Shown: positions 1 to 9,792 of the stretch, piece after piece | Layout of the letters: each line of letters opens with the position of its first letter | Numbering within the stretch: the stretch's first letter is position 1 | Assembly (NCBI RefSeq): GCF_011602365.1 | Contig: NZ_JAAONZ010000001.1 | Coordinates: 186,001-250,000 of the forward strand | Length of the DNA: 64,000 bases | Direction of reading: 5' to 3' | DNA from: Pseudomaricurvus hydrocarbonicus | GTDB lineage: Bacteria; Pseudomonadota; Gammaproteobacteria; Pseudomonadales; Cellvibrionaceae | The notes under the pieces: generated by a model | Told to the model about the DNA's origin: nothing | Seen by the model: the letters and a program-made list of their open reading frames with translations, nothing else | Database searches by the model: none | Translations under genes and position numbers: made by a program

Positions 1-484
1 GCCAGGGAAAATTATCCCGATCGTAGAGAACGTCTGCAACGATGATGAGGTCCACCGAACCGTCGATGTGGTCAAAGTCATCACTGTAGGTTAACGTCAC
101 CTGGTTCAGCTCGGCGTTCTCCCGAGTCGCCAACATAGCCACCGGATCGATATCGCAGGCAACCACTTCCGCGGCTCCCGCCTTGGCGGCGGCTATCGCC
201 ACAACTCCCGAGCCACACCCAAAATCCACCACCCGCTTGCCCGCCACCAAGTCGGGATTCGCCACGATGTACTCTGACAACACCAACCCGGAAGCCCAGC
301 AAAAAGCCCAGTAATATGGCTGGTCCATTAACCTCAAAGCCGCTTCCTGAGGCAGCTGCCCCTGCGGATAGTCTTTGTTCATCAAATAGAGTTTGATGCC
401 AGTGCCGTTCTCGAGATCCAGGGCTTCAATACGCGCAGTGGGTAAAATTTCGTGGACAATGTCCGTAAGCGTTGAACTGATCAA
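1..484 (-). CDS. SAM-dependent methyltransferase, 3' end outside window
   Basis: Class I methyltransferase resembling the small COG3897 group (ETFB-lysine or nicotinamide N-methyltransferase-like); the substrate cannot be told from sequence. The window holds about 161 residues and the C-terminus is cut off by the window edge. The SAM-binding loop [14 protein letters not shown] begins near residue 86 and is followed by the acidic strand motif ACDIDPVA; a [10 protein letters not shown] segment precedes the loop, as is usual in this group. No ATG fits the conserved N-terminus. I chose the TTG at 484 because AAGGA lies 10 bases upstream and an in-frame stop lies just beyond. Confidence 0.75.
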   Translation of the reverse strand, partial: MISSTLTDIVHEILPTARIEALDLENGTGIKLYLMNKDYPQGQLPQEAALRLMDQPYYWAFCWASGLVLSEYIVANPDLVAGKRVVDFGCGSGVVAIAAAKAGAAEVVACDIDPVAMLATRENAELNQVTLTYSDDFDHIDGSVDLIIVADVLYDRDNFPW

Positions 485-784
485 TCTGGTAGATTCCTTG
501 GCACAGGCTGAACAAAACAGGCATCACAACACCAAGCGTCTGCGTCTGTCTGCTAGCCGGAAAAGCATAAAAGCCAGCATTATAACCCTAACTCCGCCTC
601 AAAATTCAATCACCAACACACAATGGAGAGGGATGCTGACGGCCCCCAGCTTATTCAATCCAGCTTTCAGTGCCCAAAATCTATAGCTCAATGATCTAAA
701 AAGAGTAACTGTTTAACAGTATTTGGTTCTAATGTTAGACAGAATTGAAGGGTCATCATATTCCCAGAAGGATCGGTCATCCCT
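485..784. other. intergenic region, no gene seen
   Basis: AT-richer spacer between two divergently oriented genes. It must hold the promoters of the methyltransferase gene (minus) and of the small exported protein (plus), but I see no clear -35/-10 pair. Short open frames here have no recognisable protein character. Confidence 0.5.
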
Positions 785-1132
785 ATGTGTGCATGTAACA
801 GCCTGAAACGAGTTTTCACGCGGTTGCCCAGCTGCCTGTTATTGGCGGGCCTGCTCTGCCTCACTGTCTCTGCACATGCCGACAACAGCCTGGAAGGCGA
901 ATGGATTCAATACCTGAAACAAGCTCACAGCCAGGCGGGCAAACCCATGCCCTACGCCTATCTGGCCGATGAAGATTTGATTCGCCTCACCAAAGAAGAC
1001 CTGCAGCGCCTGACAGGCTCCTACGGTGACAAAGACGATCACAAACGGTCCAAGCTGCAGTTCAGTGAATTGAACTATCAAGCCGACGTCACCGACGATT
1101 ACCTGCAGCTGCGGTTTTTTTATCAATTTTAA
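785..1132 (+). CDS. small exported protein of unknown function
   Basis: I do not recognise this 115-residue protein. It has a clear Sec signal peptide: a basic start (LKRVFTR), a hydrophobic stretch (LLLAGLLCLTV) and an AHA-D cleavage motif near residue 32. The mature part is about 83 residues, polar and charged, and ends in an aromatic stretch (LRFFYQF) like the terminal strand of a beta protein. It lacks cysteine after the signal, so it is likely soluble in the periplasm. AAGGA lies about 12 bases before the ATG. It converges on the AI-2E-type permease gene. Confidence 0.6.
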   Translation: MCACNSLKRVFTRLPSCLLLAGLLCLTVSAHADNSLEGEWIQYLKQAHSQAGKPMPYAYLADEDLIRLTKEDLQRLTGSYGDKDDHKRSKLQFSELNYQADVTDDYLQLRFFYQF

Positions 1133-1194
1133 CCGTCGCGCAGCAACGGTATCAAAGCAACTCCCACCAAGAACTCACCCCTCGTCGAACAAGC

Positions 1195-2259
1195 TCACAG
1201 CAACTCAGGTGAACTGACGTTTTCTGTCAAGCCCATATCCTTTCCTGACCCCAACATAACCCCCAGCCAACGAGTTCCTTCCAGGCTTTCCAGTGCAAAT
1301 TTGACCATCATCGTCAATGGCACCGACAACAGCATACCCACCGGCCCGAAAACCCAGCCCCAGAACACCAAAGACAGGAATACCACCAGCGTCGACAGAT
1401 CCAGACCCTTGCCCATAATACGCGGCTCCAGCAGATTACCAACCACCATGTTAATGGCAACGTAGCCTGCCGCGGTCAAAACAGCGTCGGGAACCCCCAG
1501 CTGGATCAGAGCCAGTAACACCGTCGGTACGGCGGCCAAGATGGAGCCCAGATTGGGAATAAAATTCAGCAGAAAAGCCAACAACCCCCAGAGCGCCGGG
1601 TAATCCACCCCCAGCCACCACACCCACCCCATCACCAGAAAACCGGTGAGCAGGCTCAAACTGGTTTTGATGGCCATGTATTGGTTGACGCTGTGAGTAA
1701 AACGTTTCAGGACGGTCACGGCTCGCTCTGCCTCCGGGTGCGCGCTCAGCATTTTATCGCTGAAACGAACCTCCTCTGCGAGAACAAAAAGTACGGTCAG
1801 TAAAATCAGAATCGCATTGGTCATGACGTTGCCGAAGGAAGCCAGAGTATTGCCCACAAACGCCAAAGCAATATTGGGGTTAAAGACCTCTTTCCACATT
1901 TGATTGGGCAACTCAATACCCCTGCCCTGCAATAACTCCTGCAACTGCAAGCTAAGAAACTGTAAACGCTCCTGATATTGAGGCAGGTCTTCCCTAAACT
2001 CGTTGATCGAAGAGCCCACCACCATACCCACCAGAAAGCCAATCCCGACGATGGCCAACAACATAATCAATAACGCCAGCCAGCTGGGAATGCCTTTTTT
2101 CTTCAACCACGCGAAGGGCGGAGTACAAATCATTGCAATAAACAGTGACAGTAAAAACGGGATCAGAACCGACTCCGCCGCACGCATACCGGCAATCACA
2201 ATCACAAACGCCGCCATCACTATCAGAAAGCGCGCTACCGGGGTATCTTGTAATGCCAT
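1195..2259 (-). CDS. AI-2E family transporter (PerM-like)
   Basis: Polytopic inner-membrane protein of the AI-2E exporter/PerM family (COG0628). The protein is 354 residues, the usual family length. Two hydrophobic segments at the N-terminus precede a hydrophilic, partly helical stretch (about residues 80-140), then a dense cluster of membrane segments containing the family signature GLLAFLLNFIPNLGSILAAVP. The ATG at 2259 is preferred over an upstream in-frame TTG because AAGGAA lies 9 bases before it. Characterised members export autoinducer-2 or exchange Na+/H+; the substrate here is unknown. A second member lies at 55976-57061. Confidence 0.88.
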   Translation of the reverse strand: MALQDTPVARFLIVMAAFVIVIAGMRAAESVLIPFLLSLFIAMICTPPFAWLKKKGIPSWLALLIMLLAIVGIGFLVGMVVGSSINEFREDLPQYQERLQFLSLQLQELLQGRGIELPNQMWKEVFNPNIALAFVGNTLASFGNVMTNAILILLTVLFVLAEEVRFSDKMLSAHPEAERAVTVLKRFTHSVNQYMAIKTSLSLLTGFLVMGWVWWLGVDYPALWGLLAFLLNFIPNLGSILAAVPTVLLALIQLGVPDAVLTAAGYVAINMVVGNLLEPRIMGKGLDLSTLVVFLSLVFWGWVFGPVGMLLSVPLTMMVKFALESLEGTRWLGVMLGSGKDMGLTENVSSPELL

Positions 2260-2491
2260 AAAAAAGATTTCCTTAACTTGAACCAATCACAGACGTTAAA
2301 GCAGCCCAGCATATCAGCTGCTGGCTGGCGCTGACATCTTTTCGGTTTCCAAGTTGTGGAACTGGATACTTGTTCTGCAAAAATGATCCGGGGAGCTAAC
2401 TGGCAACACCCAGTGAAAGGATTCCGGCAGCGGAGTCAGGCCGTCTCAGGCGCCGCCATAAAGGCATCCACCTTTGCTCAAAAAGCCGACG

Positions 2492-2917
2492 TTAGTCGCC
2501 TTTCAGTCCAGGCTTTTTCAGTGTCGTGTGTTTTGAGGTTTTTTGATGTTGCTGCACTTGCTCCAACAACTCGCCGATTTGCTCCATCCCGCGTTGATCC
2601 AGTAAAAAACCGGTACGGCGCCCTTCACCCATAAAACTCACCTCATCAATTTCCACACACCGCTGGCGTATGCGCTCAAGGAAAGGATCACTGCGTATGG
2701 GATAACCGCAAAAAACCCGCCAATCGTTCTCCGTTGCCTGTCCGAGAAGCATCCATTCCAGCAACCTCTGGACGTCTTCGGTACTGACCTGGTAATGAGG
2801 TGTTTTCACCCACATCAACAGCGCCATCACCAGGGCACAGATTACGACGCTAAACAGGATTGAAGTGAGCAACAGCACAGGCAACTTTCCGACAATGTTT
2901 TCGGTTAACGACGGCAA
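2492..2917 (-). CDS. hypothetical single-pass membrane protein
   Basis: Unrecognised protein of about 141 residues. A strong membrane segment (about residues 11-35, LLLTSILFSVVICALVMALLMW) is followed by a cytoplasmic-looking domain with a WMLLGQATENDWRVFCGYPI stretch and a basic C-terminal tail rich in Lys and Gln. The first in-frame start is a TTG at 2917 without a good Shine-Dalgarno sequence, so the start is uncertain. It begins only 29 bases after the stop of the TSUP permease gene on the same strand, which suggests co-transcription. Confidence 0.6.
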   Translation of the reverse strand: MPSLTENIVGKLPVLLLTSILFSVVICALVMALLMWVKTPHYQVSTEDVQRLLEWMLLGQATENDWRVFCGYPIRSDPFLERIRQRCVEIDEVSFMGEGRRTGFLLDQRGMEQIGELLEQVQQHQKTSKHTTLKKPGLKGD

Positions 2918-2946
2918 ACCCGGGGACAGATGGAAACATCAAGACC

Positions 2947-3708
2947 TCAAGGAAATATCAGGAGTTTCAGGGCCAGCACCAATATAACCACCACCAGTAC
3001 CGGTCGAATCAACGCGGCCCCCTTGTGGATGACCAGTTGTGACCCCAGGCGGGCACCGATGAATTGTGCTGCCGCCATGGCAATGGCCAGCCCCCACACC
3101 ACCTGCCCAGCAAGAATAAAGATCACCATGGAAGTGGTATTGGTGATCAACACCAATGGCTTGGTGTGGGCGGTCGCCTTGCGGAGATTGAACCCCCTCA
3201 GCGAAGAAAAGGCAACCGCATAAAAAGACCCCATCCCAGGCCCCAGAAAACCGCCATAGAAACCGATGCCACCGCCGATGAGTGCATCAAAGCGCTTTGC
3301 TGGCCAGCGAGGCACGCTGTCTTCATCAGACATTCGAGGCGATATCGCAACGTACAGCGCCAACCCAATCAGCAGATAAGGCAGCATCATTTCCAGCATT
3401 TCAGAATCGAGTTGCTGCACAATCAATGTACCGCAGACCGCACCAACAAAAGCATACACCAGCGAGGCTTTCATGCTGCCCAGGTCAATGTGTCCTTTGC
3501 GCAAAAAATTGAGTGCTGAAGACAAGGTGCCAAACACGCTTTGAAACTTGTTGGTCGCCAGGGCATTCAATGGCGGTATGCCCGCCGCCAGTAAAACAGG
3601 TAAGACAATCAATCCCCCCGAGCCGGCTATGGCACTGATAAAGCCCGCCACAAAGCCTATGATCGTGAGAAACACAAACATCCCCACCGACAGATCCAAC
3701 ATCAACAT
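2947..3708 (-). CDS. TSUP family (TauE/SafE) membrane permease
   Basis: Probable anion transporter of the TauE/SafE/YfcA family (COG0730), 253 residues with about eight membrane segments. Family features are the glycine-rich N-terminal segment FVAGFISAIAGSGGLIVLPV followed by a conserved ATNKFQS motif, and the second-half repeat IGGGIGFYGGFLGPGMGSF. Characterised members move sulfite, sulfonates or other small organosulfur anions, but the substrate here is not predictable. The ATG at 3708 is used; another in-frame ATG lies two codons on. It probably heads a two-gene unit with the small membrane protein downstream. Confidence 0.88.
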   Translation of the reverse strand: MLMLDLSVGMFVFLTIIGFVAGFISAIAGSGGLIVLPVLLAAGIPPLNALATNKFQSVFGTLSSALNFLRKGHIDLGSMKASLVYAFVGAVCGTLIVQQLDSEMLEMMLPYLLIGLALYVAISPRMSDEDSVPRWPAKRFDALIGGGIGFYGGFLGPGMGSFYAVAFSSLRGFNLRKATAHTKPLVLITNTTSMVIFILAGQVVWGLAIAMAAAQFIGARLGSQLVIHKGAALIRPVLVVVILVLALKLLIFP

Positions 3709-3793
3709 GCCATCAAACTCTCAACCTTCCTCATTACACAACTGCTGAAGAGTGCAGCCAGAGGGCACTCTGGGGTATCTCGTATCTCAAAAA

Positions 3794-5350
3794 TTACATT
3801 TCCCCTTCAACAACCGGCATATGAGAAATAAACCAGTCCTCAATACGCTGCATAAATGAGTTTGCTGGCTGAGACGTTAACACCAGATCATCCGAAACCC
3901 AAGTCACTTGATCACGCTCATTCAACTCAAGGTGCCAGGCATTGGCTTTGGTAAAATCTGGCTCAACACTGGAGCGAACAGCTTTGTTGAGAGCTTGATC
4001 TTTCACCAACAGCCCCATTTCCGTATTTAACTTAAGGGATCTAGGGTCCAGATTGGCGCTGCCAATAAAGACTTTATCGTCATCAATCACCAGTACTTTG
4101 GCATGCAATGCCAGACTTTTGCTATCCGTCGGGGGGAACATATAGAGAAAACGCTGCTTGGCATCAGCGCGCACCTCATGCAACTTTGCCCCGTGAGACA
4201 TGAGTGTGTGAATGTGATTGCGGTAGGCGCTGTGCGCCGCAAGATGATTGTTGGAGCGCAAGGAATTGGTCAGAATACGAATGCGAACGCCCCGATCAAC
4301 CGCACGTTCAATAGCGCCTTCAAGGTCAATGGTGGGAATCAGGTAAGCAGAGATGATCAATATTTCTTCCTCAGCCTGATCGAACAATGCAATGATTTCA
4401 TTGGCCACCTGAACCGGTGCACTGTCTGAGTCGGCAGGATTGTCACCGGCTGGCACATCCACATAGAGTACAACCTCACCGGAATAAGCGCCGTCGACCA
4501 ATTGCAACCAGCGTTTTTTGCGAACGCTGTCAGACTCCTCCCGGTGCAGATGGGTATTTTCGACAGTCACCTGACGCGACTGCTCCAACTCAAAAGGAGC
4601 CTCAGTGACATGAGACAGCCGCTCAACCGGCAGCGACCACAAATCGTTCCAATATTGATCAAAACTTCTCGTCAAATCGGTAATTATGCTCCCACCGACC
4701 AATAGCTCCATATCCCGAAAATTTGCCAACCCGTGGAGGCCATAATACTCATCCGCCAGGTTGCGGCCACCGACAATGGCAACGCGGTTATCCACAATCA
4801 TGGCCTTATTGTGCATGCGGTGATCCAGCCGGTGAAACTCCGTCAAGTTCACCAGCGTCCTGATCACAAGCCCGTTCATCCGCCGCTTGTAAGGGTTGTA
4901 AATCCGATACTCAATGTTGGGGTGTTCATGTAGCGCCAGGGTGGCTGCGTCATCTCCCGCAAGGAAGGTATCGTCAATGAGCAACTTAACCTGTACCCCC
5001 CGATCAGCGGCTTGAATCAAATGATCCATCACCATCGAACCCACAACGTCATGACTCCAGAGGAAGGTTTGTAAATCGATGCTCTCGGTAGCGGAATCAA
5101 TGGCCAGTAAACGCCAATCCAGAGACAGGCCACCATCACTTAATAGAACCTGCCAATCCCCCTGTCGCCTCGCGGCCAACTCGTCCCAGAGATCGTTGGG
5201 AGCTGCTGCAGGTGTATATTCCGGCGCAAGCACGTCCAGCTTTAACGACGAGCACCCCATCGCCAGCATCAGCAGGGTCACAGGTAACAGCGCTCGGAAA
5301 GGATGGCATGAAATCAGGTATTGGTAAAAGCCGGACGGGTCAGCATTCAT
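3794..5350 (-). CDS. phospholipase D-family lipoprotein (cardiolipin synthase-like)
   Basis: PLD-superfamily enzyme of about 518 residues. Both HKD motifs are present: MHNKAMIVDNRVAIVGGRN in the first half and LHAKVLVIDDDKVFIGSAN in the second, each with downstream Asn and acidic residues, so it looks catalytically competent. The N-terminus is a lipoprotein signal (LLPVTLLMLAMGCSS, lipobox LAMGC), placing it on the periplasmic face of a membrane. I chose the ATG at 5350 because AGGAGG lies 7 bases upstream; an upstream ATG at 5488 would add 46 residues unlike a signal peptide. Likely role: phospholipid transphosphatidylation or hydrolysis. The neighbouring PlsC-like acyltransferase fits a lipid theme. 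Confidence 0.85.
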   Translation of the reverse strand: MNADPSGFYQYLISCHPFRALLPVTLLMLAMGCSSLKLDVLAPEYTPAAAPNDLWDELAARRQGDWQVLLSDGGLSLDWRLLAIDSATESIDLQTFLWSHDVVGSMVMDHLIQAADRGVQVKLLIDDTFLAGDDAATLALHEHPNIEYRIYNPYKRRMNGLVIRTLVNLTEFHRLDHRMHNKAMIVDNRVAIVGGRNLADEYYGLHGLANFRDMELLVGGSIITDLTRSFDQYWNDLWSLPVERLSHVTEAPFELEQSRQVTVENTHLHREESDSVRKKRWLQLVDGAYSGEVVLYVDVPAGDNPADSDSAPVQVANEIIALFDQAEEEILIISAYLIPTIDLEGAIERAVDRGVRIRILTNSLRSNNHLAAHSAYRNHIHTLMSHGAKLHEVRADAKQRFLYMFPPTDSKSLALHAKVLVIDDDKVFIGSANLDPRSLKLNTEMGLLVKDQALNKAVRSSVEPDFTKANAWHLELNERDQVTWVSDDLVLTSQPANSFMQRIEDWFISHMPVVEGEM

Positions 5351-5540
5351 CGCCGCGCCTCCTGGCCACCAGGCCGGTAGGGCAACAAACCGCTGAAACC
5401 CGGCGGTAAACGCAGAGCCTCTGGGTTGAAAACTCTGCGCAAAGGCAAGTGCGCTGATAAGGGTTGTGCGGGTGAGTTGAGAGTGCAAAATCCGGGAGTC
5501 ATGAGCTGATTACCATTTCAGGAGACTCCCTCAGTATAGA

Positions 5541-6131
5541 TTATTGATTTTGAGGGTTAATCCCGACGAACTTGTCATTCATATACTGACGGATCTCTTC
5601 GGCCTGAAGTTCATGGTTTCCCGTTGCCCGCACCACTTTATCGATAATAATCGATTTCTCGGGGGCATTCATGCCCACCAGCATAACAGGCACGTCCGCA
5701 TCATAGGCAATACGCAAAAAGCCGGTTTTCCAGGAATAGACTTTGCTGCGGGTACCTTCCGGTGTGATGCCCAGCCAGACTTGGTCGTGATCGCGATACC
5801 AGCCGACGGCCTGACCCACCACGTCAGTGGCCTGCTTGCGGTCAATGGGAATGGCCCCAAAATTCATGAACATGTTTTTAAACGGCCAAAAAAAAGCTTC
5901 CTTTTTCATCATAAACGAAACTTTTAAATTTAATGCCAGCAGCACGCTGACCGCCAAAATAAAATCCCAATTCGATGTGTGCGGTGCCAAAATAACCATC
6001 AACTTGGGTTCATTGGGCAGCTCACCGGTCAGTTTCCAGCCCATCAGTCGCAGCATAAAGCGGCCAAACTTTTGGGACATGCCTGCCTTTCGTTGAGGCA
6101 TATTCTCAGGAATCGTGGATTCGATCGTCAT
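5541..6131 (-). CDS. 1-acyl-glycerophosphate acyltransferase family protein
   Basis: PlsC-type acyltransferase (PF01553). The catalytic HX4D motif reads HTSNWD in APHTSNWDFIL, and the glycerophosphate-binding motif reads PEGTRS. Length is about 196 residues from the ATG at 6131, with a weak ATAGG seven bases upstream; an in-frame TTG at 6182 would extend it by 17 residues. It is shorter than classical PlsC and lacks an obvious N-terminal anchor, as in the small group that acylates lysophospholipids or other glycerophosphates. The acceptor is not known. Confidence 0.85.
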   Translation of the reverse strand: MTIESTIPENMPQRKAGMSQKFGRFMLRLMGWKLTGELPNEPKLMVILAPHTSNWDFILAVSVLLALNLKVSFMMKKEAFFWPFKNMFMNFGAIPIDRKQATDVVGQAVGWYRDHDQVWLGITPEGTRSKVYSWKTGFLRIAYDADVPVMLVGMNAPEKSIIIDKVVRATGNHELQAEEIRQYMNDKFVGINPQNQ

Positions 6132-6342
6132 GCGGTAACCTATCTTTAAAACGGTGTCGGCTGAAGCTGGTTCCTCAACCAAGCCGTTTTCACTCTCTCT
6201 TTTTTCTGGTGAAAGTTATTATGTAGAAGCAGTTTTTCTTTTCACCAGGCTTCTGCGTTCTCAATCATTGCCGGCTGAAACCTGGCGACATATCGCTGTA
6301 AACGAATGCCGCGGCAAGCTTCTGACTCGCAGTGAATGGTAC

Positions 6343-7926
6343 TTAATGTTCCCGGGTAGCCCGGAAACGCACTTCAGGATGACGCTCTTCGGTTAACGCC
6401 AGGTTCACCCGCGTTGGAGCGAGATAGGTCAGATGACCGCCGCCATCAATGGCCAGGTTATCCACGCACTTGCGCTTAAACTCTTCGAATTTCTTTTCAT
6501 CGTCGCAATCAACCCAGCGTGCCGTATTAACACTCACCGGTTCATAGATGGCTTCGACTTTATATTCGTCTTTCAACCGGTAGGCCACCACTTCAAACTG
6601 CAGCACCCCCACCGCGCCCACCACAATGTCATTGGAACGCTCGGGGAAGAAGACCTGAGTGGAACCCTCTTCCGACAACTGCTGCAAACCTTTTTGCAAT
6701 TGCTTGGTTTTGAGCGGGTCTTTCAAACGAATTTTTCTGAACAGCTCCGGAGCGAAGTGAGGAATTCCAGTAAACTTCAGGTCTTCGCCTTCGGTAAAGG
6801 CATCGCCAATCTGAATGGTGCCGTGGTTGTGCAGGCCAATGATGTCCCCGGAAATCGCCTCTTCCACATGACTGCGATCACCGGCAAGGAAGGTCACCGC
6901 ATCGGCAATCTTCACATCCTTGCCCAATCTCACGTGCTTCATTTTCATGCCTTTGGAATACTTGCCAGAACACACCCGCATAAACGCAATCCGGTCGCGG
7001 TGCTTCGGGTCCATATTCGCCTGAATCTTAAACACAAAGCCACTGAACTTTTCTTCGGTGGAGGCAACCGATCGGTTAATGGTGTCCCGAGCGAGGGGTG
7101 GCGGAGCGTATTCCACAAAACCATCCAGCATTTCACGCACACCAAAATTACCCAGCGCGGTCCCGAAAAATACTGGCGTCATACGCCCTGCCAGGTATTC
7201 CTCGACATCAAATTCGTGGGTGGCACCGCGCACTAACTCGATTTCTTCCCGAATGTCATCGGCATAAGCACCCAGCAGGGTCGTGGCTTCATCGCTGTCA
7301 AGCCCCTGAATCTGGACATCATCGTTGATGGTATGTCCCATCCCCTGCTGAAACACATGGATGGTATCGGTGTAGAGGTTATACACTCCCTTAAACTCTT
7401 TCCCCATGCCCAGTGGCCAATTGATGGGGGCGGCAGCAATTTTCAACACCGATTCCACTTCATCCATGACATCAATGGGATCGCGAATATCGCGGTCCAT
7501 TTTGTTCACAAACGATAAAATCGGGGTGTCGCGCAATCGGCAAACTTCCATCAATTTGATGGTCCGGTCTTCCACACCTTTGGCCCCATCAATGACCATC
7601 AAGACCGAATCCACCGCCGTCAGGGTGCGGTAGGTATCTTCAGAGAAGTCTTCGTGCCCCGGGGTATCCAGCAGGTTAACGATACGGCCTTTATAGGGGA
7701 ACTGCATCACTGACGAGGTTACCGAGATGCCTCGCTCCTGCTCCATGGTCATCCAGTCGGACTTGGCGTGAGGCCCACGTTTGCCTTTTACGGAGCCCGC
7801 CAGCTGAATGGCGTTGCCGAACAGCAGCAGCTTTTCAGTAATGGTGGTTTTACCGGCATCCGGGTGGGAGATAATCGCGAAGGTACGGCGTTTGCCGACT
7901 TCCTGCAGGAATGAAGCATTTGACAT
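6343..7926 (-). CDS. prfC: peptide chain release factor 3
   Basis: GTPase that recycles RF1 and RF2 from the ribosome after peptide release. The 527-residue length is typical. GTP-binding motifs are in order: P-loop [15 protein letters not shown], switch 2 [14 protein letters not shown], and NKMDRD. An RF3-specific C-terminal half follows ([20 protein letters not shown]). ATG start at 7926. No operon partner is evident; the flanking genes on the same strand are more than 200 bases away on both sides. Confidence 0.97.
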   Translation of the reverse strand: MSNASFLQEVGKRRTFAIISHPDAGKTTITEKLLLFGNAIQLAGSVKGKRGPHAKSDWMTMEQERGISVTSSVMQFPYKGRIVNLLDTPGHEDFSEDTYRTLTAVDSVLMVIDGAKGVEDRTIKLMEVCRLRDTPILSFVNKMDRDIRDPIDVMDEVESVLKIAAAPINWPLGMGKEFKGVYNLYTDTIHVFQQGMGHTINDDVQIQGLDSDEATTLLGAYADDIREEIELVRGATHEFDVEEYLAGRMTPVFFGTALGNFGVREMLDGFVEYAPPPLARDTINRSVASTEEKFSGFVFKIQANMDPKHRDRIAFMRVCSGKYSKGMKMKHVRLGKDVKIADAVTFLAGDRSHVEEAISGDIIGLHNHGTIQIGDAFTEGEDLKFTGIPHFAPELFRKIRLKDPLKTKQLQKGLQQLSEEGSTQVFFPERSNDIVVGAVGVLQFEVVAYRLKDEYKVEAIYEPVSVNTARWVDCDDEKKFEEFKRKCVDNLAIDGGGHLTYLAPTRVNLALTEERHPEVRFRATREH

Positions 7927-8164
7927 GAATCTGGGTTCTTTTCAATTCAGGGCGAAGCATTAGTGCTCGACGCATCAGTAAAGCCGGCTATTTTCGCGCA
8001 TCGCTGCCGGATACACAATCACCGCTGCCCAGTCTGCTCAAATAACCCGTCGCCAGGCCTCAATGGAGCCATCAACTCAAGCCCAATGACCGGGACCAGC
8101 GCTGACCACCCGCGATCAGCGGCTCTCTGGTCGATGTCGCAGGCTTGACTGTAGCGGGCGCGGC

Positions 8165-9523
8165 TTACTGAGCACCGCCGGCGCTGCTCTGCACCCGGTA
8201 CAAATAACGGCGCAACCATCGGTAACCCCAGGCCGCCATGATGATGTTGGACAGCGCCGTGGCCGCAAACAACCCGTTTACCCCCCAGACCGTCTGGCCA
8301 ATCAACGCCAGAGGCAGGTACAGCCCCAAGACCCGCAGCACCGAAATCACCATGGCGGGAACGGGAAACCCCAGGCCATTGAAGGCGGCGTTCACGGCCA
8401 TGACCAAACCGGCACAGCCGTAACTCACGGGAACGAGGGTTAAATAGGCAACGGCAACCGCAATCACCGCCGGCGAATCACTGAACCAGGCCGCCACTGT
8501 CGCGCCCAGCAACCACATCAACAGCGTCAGACCCAACCCAAACAACAAACAAAAACGCAACACAAACGCCAGCACCTGATCTTGACGTGCATGGTATTCA
8601 TTGGCCATGTTTTGCCCCAAAAACGGGCCAATGACACCAGACGCCGCGTAAAAAGCAATCAACACCACCGGTTCGATACGCATCGCGACCCCAAAGCCGG
8701 CCACGGCATCCACCCCATGAGCGGCCACCAGCGCCACGGTAATCCCGCCCGCCAGGGGGATGATCATGTTGGAGGTCATGGCCGGAAGACCAATATGCAA
8801 AATGGAGCGCCAGGACAGCTTGAGCGTGCCCCAGTGACGGCTGGGCCAGGTCATCAAGCCCAGGTGCCGGGTGACAAAGTATAAAGACGCGACGGCCATC
8901 CCCACCCGGGTGATCAGCGTTGCCCAGGCGGCACCGGCAATTTCCATCCGCGGCACGACGCCCCAGCCGAAGATCAGCAAGGGGTCGAGAGCCACATTCA
9001 CCAGCGCTGACACCAGCATCAGCATACCGGCAAACTTGTTATTACCGGTGGCGCGCATCATGGCCGACATCACCATCGGCATAATGACAAACGGGGTATT
9101 GAGGTACCAAACCGTCATGTACTCGGAAATCAGCGGTATCAAGGTCGCGTCGGCCCCGAGCAGCAGAAACAGCGGTTCTATCGTCGCCAAGCCCAGGCCC
9201 ATCATCAACAAAGAGAGAACAAAGCTCAGCAGCAACGTATCGCCCGCCAGCTCGCGACTCCCTTCAAGATCCCTTTGCCCCAGGCGTCGAGCCATCACAG
9301 ACGAAGTCCCCGCCCCGAGCCCGATGGCCATACTGGTCACCAACATGACCACGGGAAAGGTAAAGCTCATGGCGGCTAAGGCATCACTGCCCAGCTGCGC
9401 GACAAAAAAGGTATCCACCGCATTGAACGACATGGTCGCCAGCAGACCCCACACCATCGGCAGTGCCATCAGCGTCAATTGTCGCCCCACAGGGCCTTCG
9501 GTAAATGAGACAGATTGTTTCAC
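8165..9523 (-). CDS. MATE family efflux transporter
   Basis: Multidrug and toxic compound extrusion protein, a cation-coupled antiporter of the inner membrane. From the GTG at 9523 it is about 452 residues with twelve predicted membrane helices in two homologous halves. Family features include the opening FTEGPVGRQLTLMALPMVWG and the AQLGSDALAAMSF and SVMARRLGQ segments. The GTG fits the usual MATE N-terminus; an upstream in-frame start at 9634 would add 37 non-conserved residues. The exported substrate is unknown. It is transcribed divergently from the TonB-dependent receptor gene. Confidence 0.9.
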   Translation of the reverse strand: MKQSVSFTEGPVGRQLTLMALPMVWGLLATMSFNAVDTFFVAQLGSDALAAMSFTFPVVMLVTSMAIGLGAGTSSVMARRLGQRDLEGSRELAGDTLLLSFVLSLLMMGLGLATIEPLFLLLGADATLIPLISEYMTVWYLNTPFVIMPMVMSAMMRATGNNKFAGMLMLVSALVNVALDPLLIFGWGVVPRMEIAGAAWATLITRVGMAVASLYFVTRHLGLMTWPSRHWGTLKLSWRSILHIGLPAMTSNMIIPLAGGITVALVAAHGVDAVAGFGVAMRIEPVVLIAFYAASGVIGPFLGQNMANEYHARQDQVLAFVLRFCLLFGLGLTLLMWLLGATVAAWFSDSPAVIAVAVAYLTLVPVSYGCAGLVMAVNAAFNGLGFPVPAMVISVLRVLGLYLPLALIGQTVWGVNGLFAATALSNIIMAAWGYRWLRRYLYRVQSSAGGAQ

Positions 9524-9750
9524 AAGAGATCCGTAAACAAGGTTGATGGCCGCACAGGCCTGACTCCGCGCCGGCATGAAATTGGGCGCTATTAAAACAC
9601 AGTTTGCCGTCATGGACTGCACAGCCTGCGACAATGTGTCACATCGCGAGCCCCCCCGGGTATCAGTACCATAACCCCCATTAAAAACAGCTTTTTTTAT
9701 TTGCCGGTATACCGCCTTAGGTTTACCGATTTCCTGGGGGCCTCCTTGTT

Positions 9751-9792
9751 AATCTATAAACGCAACCTGCTAATGTATAAACGCCACCTGCT
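9751..9792 (+). repeat. 21-bp tandem duplication at receptor start
   Basis: Two adjacent 21-bp units (9751-9771 and 9772-9792) differ at two positions. They encode the paired heptads around LIYKRNL and LMYKRHL at the N-terminus of the TonB receptor. One of the differences turns the CTA of the first unit into GTA and shifts an ATG into view at 9773, so the duplication supplies the annotated ATG start. Confidence 0.7.

Noticed and set aside
5351-5488. N-terminal extension of the PLD lipoprotein gene
   Set aside because: The internal ATG at 5350 has a far better ribosome site and puts the lipoprotein signal at the N-terminus.
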